NCBI RefSeq assembly: GCF_902459465.1
Contig: NC_047076.1
Coordinates: 372,001 to 436,000, forward strand
Length of the DNA stretch: 64,000 nucleotides
Origin: Asterias rubens
Lineage: Eukaryota; Echinodermata; Asteroidea; Forcipulatida; Asteriidae
Direction of reading: 5' to 3'
Made by a program: the position numbers and the translations under genes. The notes under the pieces were generated by a model. It was not told where the DNA came from. It saw nothing but the letters and a program-made list of their open reading frames with translations, and did not search any database. Shown here piece after piece: positions 23,301-35,300 of this stretch. Position 1 is the first letter of the stretch; each line of letters starts with the position of its first letter.

Positions 23301-26300
23301 AATGGTCTACAATTTAACTCCAGCAGAGGCGTATCTGTTGACTCAATTGAGCAAGAATATTTTCAGGATATTTTGGAAGATAAATTACCATGATATGGTA
23401 GAAACTGTTTTTTAAAAATTAACACTTTTAATACAAAACACATAAATTAAACTTTGGGTTAGAAACCTACATGTACTGCTGCAGGTTTTTATAGTATAAG
23501 GCATTTTGAGAAACATTTCACCTTTCCGTGAAGAAATTTGTTTAATTTAATGGAAACAAAATATAAGGTTTTTTGCCCGAAAATTTGAATCTAAGAAGTG
23601 TTACCCGGTAAGGTTTTGCAGGTTGTGTATTCCTATGAGGAACTATTCTTACTAAGATGGATATATTCACTGAGTGGAGCATAGTAAGAATAGTTCCTCA
23701 TAGATTCACTCCTGATTATGGGAGGATATCTCAATAATGCAACCACCTTTTTAAATGAAGTTTTTACATGTTAGTTCTCAAGAATCTTCTACTCATGTAT
23801 TGAAATCTGAAATCTGCTTACCAAAGGTTTTTATTGATAACCAAAGGTATGCATTCCCTTACTGCATTCCTTTAAATGTACAAGCTTTGAGTATAATTCC
23901 TCTATTTTATTGAAAATCTTTCAGAGAAGATAATTATTATTTAACCCCCTCCTCTCTTTTTAAACACTTGCAGTTAACATATAAGTTGTAGCACGAGTTA
24001 TTGTTTTTTTTATAAACTACATATATCAATTTTTTCTCCCCTTCTGCAGGAAAATCATGGCTTTGAAAAGTTGAAAGTTCGAGACAATGGGACTGGAATT
24101 AAAGCAGAAGATGCTGTGTACATGGCACAGAGACACTACACCTCTAAGATATCCCAGCATGGGGATCTAGAATCATTAGAAACGTATGGTTTCCGTGGTG
24201 AGGCTTTGGGCTCACTATGTGCAATGTCAGATGTTACCATAGTAACAAAGACATCTGCAGATGACTTTAGTCATATGTATGTACTGGATCATGAAGGATA
24301 TATTATATCATCGAAACCATCTCATCTTGGAAATGGTAAATATCACATTCAGTTGTCAAAGTATCAAAGTCACATTACAATTGTTATAGTTGAGGTAAGA
24401 GAGAGAGAGAGCGAGAGATGTAAATCAACAAATCAACAAATTCTAAAAGCTAATGCACCTCAAAATTGTCATCTTTTTACAGGATTTTACTTTTTTTAGT
24501 GACTAGCTAGCACGACCTTGGGTCCATTTCACAAAGAGTTAGGACCTAGGAGATATTAAAAACTAAGTTAGGATGAGTAACTCGACCAAACTCAAGATAA
24601 AACTAGTCTTAACTCTTTGTGAAATCCAGCCGAGTTGCTTGTCATGTCACTAGTCCACCAGTTATTAGACTAAATTTAACCAATGATGTTGTTATCCTGA
24701 CCAATTCTGTACATTTAAACAGTTTTATCTTTTTGATTTTTTTCAACAAATGATCATCAGGAACTACAGTAACTGCTACCCAAATATTCAAAAGTGTACC
24801 GGTGCGTAAGCAGTATTACTCAAGCATCAAGAGACGTAGGGATGAACTCAAGAAAGTGGAGGAATTATTGAGGAGTTTTGGAGCAATCTGTCCCAATGTA
24901 CGCCTTTCCCTCTACCATAACAAAAGCAATATCTGGCAGAAGAATAAAGTAGCCAATCATAAGGTGGCTTTAATAAACATGTGGGGTTCAAGTGTGATGT
25001 CACAGATGCAACATGTTCAGCGATTGGTTGATGAGGATGGAAATGGTCAAGTAAGTCTTATTTTTTCTAGATGCACTGTATGAGACATATAAAATGTCTC
25101 GACCACTTTTTATCCTATTCATGTGTGTTATGTTGTCATTTAGCCTCTTCCAGCGGCTAGGGTCAAAACGTCAGGCCATTAGCAATTTTGTGCATATACC
25201 GTTGGTCATTTTAGTTTGTAAGCAGTTTGCAACAGCTAATTCCATTTTCTAATTTTGTGTCCTTGTTAGAATTATTGAAAGTAAACCATAATATTAGGGA
25301 AGACTGGGGATTAAAACTAAAATAGAATTAAAGATTTATCCTTAAGTAAGAACCACAGTCACTACCACAAACTTTCAAGTCAAAGAGACTACAACCAAAG
25401 AAAATGAATAATATATTTGAAAAAGTTATTGAGAGTTTATTCTTGCCCAAGAGTCATCTAATCGGGCATTATATTCTTTCTACTTTTAAGTTGGAAATCA
25501 GATTTAAAAGTCTGATTTTCAATTTTTCAGAAAACTAAATTTGTTTTATTAAACAGCCTGAAAAGTCTTCATGGTCTATAATAGCCACATGTAGGACTAC
25601 TCAAACTTGTCCTACTTTTTCCCAAGAGCCAAATGTCACCCTGTGTAATATTTTGTAGATGAAGGAAGTTTCTAAATAAAAATTGTCTATGTTGTTGTCT
25701 TTTTATAGATCCAAGTTGAAGGCTTCTTACCTCGTCCATTAGTCAACAGCCAATCAGTGACAAGAGCAATGCCAGACAGGTGTTGGATTGCCATTAATAA
25801 TCGACCAATCACCTTCAAGGAAATTGAAAAGGTAACCATGGTTTATTCTTATGACTTTATGTACATTTGTGATTTAGACAAGATTTCTTCTAGATGTTGT
25901 AAAAACAGCTTTTAAGTGCCTAACCACTATGATTAAATCAGAAATGTCGTCTAATGGTATGTTCCTACTTCCTATTTTCACACATTCTAAGACAGTCAGA
26001 TTTATGTTTTGGCATTGTTCTGGATAAATGTCTCAATGGAAAATTATTTTCATTTTACTCAGTCAGTTACTGTTTAGTTTTATTACATGATGTTCTACTA
26101 AGACGCCTTCCTGAACTCATACCTATCTTACCTCTTATTGTTTTCTCATTCTAAGATGGTGAAGCTAGCATACTGCCAAGCAATAAAGCAAGAAACTTCA
26201 TCCATACGCTACCTGACAATGTTTCTCAGCATTACCGTTCCTTCACACTGTGTGGATGTGAACCTGGAACCCAATAAAACCAAAGTGATGCTCCAGAATA

Positions 26301-29300
26301 AGGTACAGAATGCCAGTTGTGAATTTTTATAGTCAATCTACATATTCAATTTTTTCTAACATCACTACTTCATGTATTTATTTTCTGAAATGTTTAGAGC
26401 TTTTTGATTTATCATTTTTCTTTGAAAATATCGTTACCACAATGAAACCCTGAAACAAAGGTTCTTATATTTAGTCTTGTGATTTGATGTTTTCTGAAAA
26501 AAAATCAGTAGCACTCACTGAGATTTGCTGAACCTCGGCTTTAAGCCTAAAATTTGGCATCTCGGAATATGATGATGACCTTTGGTGGCAGCCTGTCCAT
26601 TTTTGTATGCCACATTTGTACACTAATAGGACAAAGGTTTGAAACCTGGGGTTACACAATAACACCTGGAAAGGGAGTTTACAGAGCATGTTATCCAGAA
26701 CCTGTTGTGACTCTTTGAACAGGTGAAATTAACGCTACACGTTGAAAGCAAAAACAAAGAATATCACAGTAGAAGAAAAAAGTATCTGCTGTAATTCTGT
26801 CAAAAAAATGAATCTTAAGATGTCATTTGGCGGAAGTGGTTTCAAAAGCTGAATCATTGAACTCGTAGGATCCACAACGTATGTCAACTCAACTGAAAAA
26901 GGAAATAAAAAGTGACTTTAATTTTTTATAAGGCAATTTTTTTTTTTTTCAAAAGTCGACTAAAAGTGTTAAATGTCTTCCCATATTTTTCAGGAGGATG
27001 TATTTTCAGTTCTATCAGGGTTACTTGAAGAAGTTTATCCCAGTAATCACCTTCCAGCAGTTGGGACTACATCACTTCAACAAGAGGACAATATTGTATG
27101 CAACACCAAAACAACAACCCATCATCCAATGTTATTAGAGGACAATATTGTATGCAACACCAAAACAACAACCCATCATCCAATGTTATTGGAGGACAAT
27201 ATTGTATGCAACACCAAAACAACAACCCATCATCCAATGTTATCGACGGACAACATTGTATGCAACACTAAAACAAAAAATTCGCATGAAATGTTACTGG
27301 AAGACAATACCAAAACAACAACCCATCATCCAATGTTATTGGAGGACACTATTATTCCCAATCTCCATGATGACACAGTTACTGAGGAAAACCATTCTGA
27401 CAATAAGGAAGATGTACATGAAGATGGTATAAGAACACCAGAGATACGGATTGAGTCACTGATGGAGTCATCACCTATTCAAGACTCTATCATCGAATCG
27501 TGTGAAGATGTTCCTAATGAAACTCAAGATGATTTGGGAAGTTCAGCTGGTTCGGGCAAAGATGAAGCGTTTCAACTCAATTTTAGTATATTTGATGAGG
27601 ATTTTGAACTTGATGACAACATTGACAGTGTTCTTGTGAATAGACCACAGGAACATGAGAATTGTTCAATTGAGTCCAATACCTCAGAGATAGCATCAGT
27701 TGAAGGCAGCCGTGGGTCAATCTCATTGGATTGTATGGATGATAACCCATCAGTGAACAAATCATTGAGTCTTACTGACTGGAGTAAAGGAAGAGGACTA
27801 ACAAACAAAGATGGCAAAGTAATACAACCTGCAACCTTACTTATCCCTACAACAGCAAACAGAGAGAAACTTGTGACCAATCACAATGCACCCAATCAAC
27901 TATCAGCCAATCAGGATGTTGGAAAATCAGCTTCATCCTTTCAGACTACATTAGTCTGTGAACCACGTTTACAACCCCAAAGCAACAGCGGGGATAGAGT
28001 CAGGTTACCTGACAGCATCTCTCCTGGAGGCCAAAGTATGACATCATATTCCCCTTCAGCCAATCAGAAGAGAAGCCCTGGCAAACGGAGACTCTCATTG
28101 GAGAAGAAAGTTGGCAAAGGAATCTTATTTGATCTGATTGGCCAATCAACTATCAGAAGACCTCTCAGTCCATTTGCGTTTTTCTCCAAAGAAATGAGAC
28201 CACAAGGTTAGTTAATTGTTCATTGAATTGATTTTGTGGAGATATTTGTGTAATTTCTTTGTACTTAATATTGTGATTCTTTCTTTTAAATTTCACAGAA
28301 CCATGGCTATCGTTTAATTTTTAGTTTGAGACAAAAGTCAAACCAACCAGTATAAATACCCGCAATAAACTAGCTTTGAAAACTTTGCTCCTTGAATAAC
28401 TTTAAACCAACTCAGTTACAAGAGATTGTTGCAACTTGTGGCACAAAAATGTCTCACACTTCAAATAAACAGAAAGCAAAATTTAACAACTTAAATTATT
28501 TTGTATCTTCAGTTAACTTATTACCATAATTTTCTGCGTATAAGGCATGTCTTATCTGCTTTCAAGAGTCTTTCTTAAATGTCTTTCCAGGGTCCAAAAA
28601 GTCACTGCATCCTATTCTCAGATGCACCTTGTCTGATAAGGATCGATTCCATTGTGATGATCATTGTCGGAAACCTTACATTTATACCGTTAAAAACTAC
28701 CTTTATTTCGTCCAGGGTAATTCGACTTGTTTCATTTTTTCTTAAAATAAAACTTTCACCATTCACAAAGTGCAGTTTTAACAATCTTTGAGGCAACATA
28801 CTGATGAACAAAGTCACTGGAAAGGCTAAATCAGTATATCTGAAGTCACCTTCACAATGTAATTGTGTTTAGAGGTGAACAGTGGTTTCTGCCGATATAA
28901 CAAGTTTACATTTTCAAGTTTTACTTATTTTGATTCTGAACAGTGGTAAAGAAGAACCCCAAAGCTAACTTCAGTGAAATCACGAAGACTGTGGAAGATA
29001 AATGGGAGGAGTTGGATGAAGAGATGAGAGAGAAATATGAAGAAATGGGACGGAAAGACGAAGACAGGTAATTCCCATCACCCAATCGACCAAACTCTGT
29101 CAATATCCAGCAGCAGTTTAACTGAATTTTAGTTTACTTCCTTCTGAATAAAGCCCAGCTCATACTTCCTGTAAATGCGAATGCAAAGCAAATTTGACAA
29201 GAATTTGACGTCACACCTCTCACATTGCTCAACTGCTGCGAGTTATTCGTTGCAAATTTGTGATGTAAACATTCGCTTCGCATTTGCATTTGCAGGTGAG

Positions 29301-32300
29301 GAAGTATGAGCCGGGTTTTACCCTACTTTCACAGGGGACGTAAAGCTGTTGGTTCCAAGTGTTGTGAAATGCTTGTAAAAGAAACCTTTGCACTCGAAAC
29401 CTACAACTAATCAAAACAATCAACCACAAAACAATCCAAGATTGTGATTTGATGTCTTAATTCTACGCAGGTATCAAAATCAGTTGAAGACAGCTCAGAA
29501 GAAACTCACTGCTGATTCTGAAAGAACACAAGATGACATGCCAACAAGAAAGAAGAAAAAGACATCACTGGTAGTTCTTGACTCTCCATCTTGATTTTGC
29601 TTAATAAATTTGTGGGTATTCTGTGATGATAACCAGTAGAATTTCCCTTCAATTAGTGTTAATTTTTTTTCCACCATTTTTGTCTCAGCCAGATTTTTTC
29701 AAAATTCTCCAGATGTTAAAAAATTAATTCTTAAAACGTTGTCAGCATATTTTGTAATTGCTGCATTTTGTTTTATTGTAGCCATCTAATCAGGGATTAA
29801 TTGACAAGATGCTGTTGTCACAGCAACAGAGGATTTTAGCCAATCAGCAAACAGCTTCTGAAACGTCTGACATACCGACCATAGATGTATTATTCAGTTT
29901 GATTGGTCTGGAAAGACTGATAGAGACTCAGAAAGAAGCAAGGTATGTGGAAATATAAAATTATTCAATTAACTTGAGAGTAGTTTTGTGATTTTCATTT
30001 TTCCTAAAGTGATAAAAAAAAAAAACATTGTCCAAAATGAAGATTCAATGTAACTGATAACCTTGTTATTTTCATAATACCGGCTGTATACTCCCCAGGT
30101 AGCTGAGATGGTTTAGGGATTGAAATATATGGCCCAGTAACTAAGGGTAATAATGGCAGATGCGCTTTGATATGCCCTTCGGGCTGTGATAAAGTGCTAT
30201 AAAAAAATCGCTGATTAGGCCTATTAACATAGTTCTCCCTCCCTATTTCCTAGATTTTTCAGAAAAAATAGCATAAACACCCCCACAATCTGATGAGCAA
30301 ATGTAAATTTCCCTTTTCTTATTCTCATGCTCATTTCTTTAGAGCCCCGGATGAAGGATTTCACCTTATTGGTCCAATTGAATCACATGGTGTTTGGCTT
30401 GGTTGCCAAGGCAATGAGCTGAGAGTGTTCAATCAATACAGGTGATATTGCTGTCTTCAATTCATTCAGCAGAATAATAAGGGAATAACAGTGCGAGAAC
30501 CCGGTCTTCACTGCATGGTAATGACCGGGTTGGTGGCTGGCGCTGTTAAGCGAGGTCCGTTAACAGCGCCAGCCACCAACCAAGGTCATTACCATGCAGT
30601 GAAGACCGGGTACGAACACTGTTACTCCCATTAATAAAAACCTTTTTTGGCGAATTAAACGGCTACAATTGTCCACATTTTGTGACTTTTCTCTCGGCGG
30701 TACTTCTAGACATGTTCATGGGCCATATTTGAGCTTTTGATGGTTCCCATCTCTTTCGTGCGTTAATCACATTACTGATCTTTGAGACCAGTGACTCTTT
30801 GAAATAATGATCTGTTCAGGGCCTTCACTGGGGTCAAAGGAGGCAAATAATTGGACGATAGCTGTTCCTTGTGCATTAAAACGTGCGCATGAGCTCGGCG
30901 TCAGTTTATACGCGCGCACATATTACACGCGCGCACTCAAAACGTGACCGGGTTTTGACCAATCAGAGACTTGAAACTGTCCAAGGTATTTATTAATATT
31001 ACTTATTTGATCTTGACTTAGGGCCCAGCTGTCATTTTTGAAAGTTTTATTTAATTTTGTATGTGTTACGCATCCAACAGCACAATTAACACCAATAACA
31101 AACTGTATGAATGGGAAACAAGAAGAAAAGTTCAGTTTCAGATGTGGGAGGGAAACCTCTTAATAATGGGGAAAACCCACACAATAAAGTGGGGACTGAA
31201 AACCCAATCTATATATGCAAGGTTCTGGTCTGGGGTGGGATTTGAACCAGGGTCCACAGATTTGAGCAGGGAAAGAAACCATAGAGCCAACCTGATTCCC
31301 TGTCTTTGCAACTGTTATTTACTTTTACCCTATTTAGGGTTCAGGTTCAAATTTTAGTTTATAAATGTATTTCTGCTGAGGTATCGTTTTTGCATTTCAC
31401 TTTCTTGCGAAATTGTTCAACCAGCTCACCTTTCTTGCTAGTGTTCCAAGAAATTATTTTTTTTAATTGTTTATGAAATTATCAAAAAATTATATTTTCC
31501 TTATCTTTTTCATTCAGAGTGGAGGAGACCCTTCTATTTTACAGGCTGATGGCCAAACATGAGTTACCACGGCAACCAGAAGATATACCTATCATGCTTT
31601 CACCCGAGTACGTTTATTCTATAACTTGAGAAAATAGAAATTAGCTGTTGCGAAATGCTTACCAACCATAGGGAGCTTTGGTATAAATGCAAAAACTAGT
31701 TCATGGCCTGACGCTTTGAACCTAGTCTTTCTCAAAGACTGAAAAACATTTTTTATTTAACTGCACTGAAACAGAGTAAGAATGAAGCTTCTTTCCTGAA
31801 TGGTACTGTTATCTTTTGTATCATTGTATGAATGTTTCTTATGTACAGTTACTTTGACAGAAATGCTATATTATAAGAAGTCTCTCAAATTCCTAAAAAT
31901 CTACTTCATGGTAATAGAGAAGTTTCCCGAATTCCCCCAAAATCAACTCCGCGGTAGTAGAGTATGATACAGCAAGACAAGTTTTCATAAGAACCAAATC
32001 TATCCAGCAAGTAGAGACAAACATGGTGTTACCACAAACCAAATATACAACAATACTATTAAATAACCCAATACACTTGACCTTATCATCACAATAATCA
32101 TGATTTTCCCATTCGGCGTTTTAAAAGTTGACTTCTACAATGACAGGTATATTCTTCCTAATCTAAAAAATCAATGAAACTTTGATTAAATGGCCTGAGA
32201 AGTTTGTGACAGCCTGAACCACATATAGGTCAGTGGCATTCTACTCTATAATAAAATTGTTCTACTTGATTTCATAAGGTCACCTATTAGGACTGAATCT

Positions 32301-35300
32301 TGTGCTTGGCAGTAGTAGTTGAACGTAATGTTTGTAGAAGGGGTCAACAAGTGTAGATACCACCCTGGATAAACTTTATGGTGTGGGGAGAAATTTCAAG
32401 TGACTGGTTTCTGTAACCTCAACACTTTTCTGTGACTAATAGATGGACGTCATTAAAACCATTTTTGATGTAAAACAATGGGAAAATGCATGCAAGTATG
32501 GGCTACGCAAGACTCTCGGCCAATGAGAGACTTACACATGTACACATAGAATCAAAGATGACGCCAATGAAAGGGGTCTAAGCGTCATAACATCTATGTA
32601 ACCATTTTTATTAATATCTAGGCACTGTCTAACTACTTTTCAATTTTTGTGTAACCAATTTTGACGTTTCCATTCTGTTATTGTGTTATTTTATAAATTG
32701 TTTATATTTTGTATTTCCTGTCTTTTTTCCTGTGGAATTCGACCCTTGATGTGATTAAAGAATAAGCCATTAATTAACAAAGTGAAAAGATGTTATTGTA
32801 TTGGTTTTGCTTTTCAGGCTGCTTGGTGGTGATAACAACTGGAATATGTTTCTTTCAAGTAGTCTATCGAGTCACTCCAGGCCGCCAGATCCTGCTATTT
32901 ATTACACTGATGATCGACTGATGGCCAATGGTTTCCAGATTAAACAGACGATTGGTAAGACACCTTAAAGGAACATTACAGAATTGGTTTATACTAGCAA
33001 AACAGCTGCTGGCAGTGTAAGCACTTTATATAATCCACCATATACATCAACTGATAAACCTGCAGAAGTTTGAGATCGTTCGACCATCTGGGTTTATGAG
33101 AAAATAGTGAAAAAACAATTACACATTTTGCATGACATCGATGCAAAAAAAAACGTTCATTGAGCGATAAACTCCAACCAGGAAATTAGTTTAATTAATT
33201 CTTATCAAACATGACATTTCAAACATTACTTTTTCAAGAGATGTTTTCTACTATCATCATCATTACACCATGTAAGTTTTATGTAAATCTGTGATCTTCA
33301 TGATTTTTTTGTACATATTCTGTAACGTTCCTTTACTTTTAAAGGGACTGAGTCTGTTTGATAAAAGCAACCCACTGTTTTTTTGAGATATTGCAAAAAA
33401 TCTCTAAGAATAATCCAGAATTGGAATACTCCAGAATTGGAATACACAATCTGAGAAACGTTTCTCTCGGATTCAAATTTTTGGGGAATCAAATCGGTAT
33501 CTTTTTCCATAACTGCATTAATTTCAAGTGAAAAGTTTCTCAAAATGCATTATGCTATCCAAAGCTAAGTTTTTATAGCCAATCATTTTCAGCGTCATTA
33601 CCAAAAGTATCAGATCCTTTAAAGGCTCTGTACACGTTTGGTAATTGCCCAAGACCAGTGTTCTCACTTGGTGTATCCCATCAGGCATAAAATAACAAAC
33701 CTGTGAAAATTTTTGCTCAATTGGTCATCGAAGTTGCGAGAAAATGATGAAAGAAAAAACACCCTTGTTGGACAAATTTGTGTGCTTTCTGATAGGAATA
33801 AAAGACTTCTAGCATGAAGTCTGACATTTTAGTGAGAAATTACCGTGAGGGAGCCGATTCTCACAATGTTTTATACTATTAACAGCTCTCCAATGCTCGT
33901 TACCAAGTCAGTTTTTAAGTTAATATTTGTTTTGAGTAGTTACCAAACGTGTACCTTCCCTTTAAGACACATCCACCTTGTCAGTGATAAAGTAATAAGT
34001 ATTTACATCGTAATCAGAACACTAGCAGTGCCCTATATAAATTTGGGTAATTAGCATTTTCAATTTATTAATTTTTCGATGTGTAAATTGCAACTGTGTT
34101 ATATAAGTTGCAAAAATTGTTTTGTAGCAGCAATAACAGCAGTTAATACATACAAGTTCAAAAGAAGTTGAAATAAAATTTAAAACGAAATCCAACATTC
34201 CAAACTTTATTTGTTTGATGATAACAACTGATGTTTGGAGCAAAGGGTGTGAATAAACACTTAAAGGCAGTGGACATTATTGGTAATTACTCAAAATAAT
34301 TAATAGCATAAAACCTTACTTGGTAATGAGTAATGGGGAGAGGTTGGTAGTATAAAACATTGTGAGAAACGGCTCTCTCTGAAGTGTCATAGTTTTTCGA
34401 GAAAGAAGTAATTTTCCACGAATTTCATTTTGAGACCTCAGATTTAGAATTTGAGGTATCTAAATCAACCATCTAAACGCACACAACTTCTTGTGACAAG
34501 GGTGTTTTTTCTTTCATTATTATCTTGCAACTTCGACGACTAATTGAGCTCAAATTTTCATGGTTAGTTATTTTATGCAAATGTTGAGATACACCAAGTG
34601 AGAAGACTAGTCTTTGACAATTACCAATAGTGTCCACTGTCTTTAAAAGTCTCTCGTCTGATTTTATAGATTCAGATACAAAGGAGATCAAACTTCAAGT
34701 AGTTGCCATGACAAAGCTGATAAACTATTATGGGATAGATGATCTTAAGGAGATACTAGAGTTAATCAAAGTTGAACCACGTCTAGAGCTGGGTCAATGT
34801 CGACCACTTAAAGTCACTAACTACCTCAAGGTCAGTGTGTATCTTTACCAAACTCAGATTTAGATTAGATTTATCTCCTAAAATAAATATATGAATAATA
34901 ATGCATGGTTCTTATATCGTGCTTAATCACACCCTTAGGGGCGTATCAAAGCGCTTGTTACTTTGTCTAGCAAGGTATGTAAAAACCATGTTTTTCAAGC
35001 ATGAAACGTTTTCCTTTATAGTACCCTGTACATGTTATGGTTAACAAGGTGATGGGGCGCCAATCAGACCAGGAACACTTGGACGAACCACTTATTTGCA
35101 ATCTTTTAGTCTGCTTTTATCTTTTCTTGAAGCTTCCAGTGTCATTAATAATCTAAATAACTTGTCTTATCTAGCGCAATATACATTAAAGCCATTGGAC
35201 ACTTTCGGGAAACAATAATGTCCAAGGCCCACACTTCGTGTATCACAACTTCTTAATAAAATAAAAATTCTGTAAAAATTAAGGCTCAATCGGTCATCGC

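Noticed and set aside
29571-29592. Early stop of PMS1 at TGA after SLVVLDSPS
   Set aside because: This is reading past the donor CACTG|GTAGTT at 29570 into the intron; splicing to 29782 restores the family sequence ([11 protein letters not shown]).
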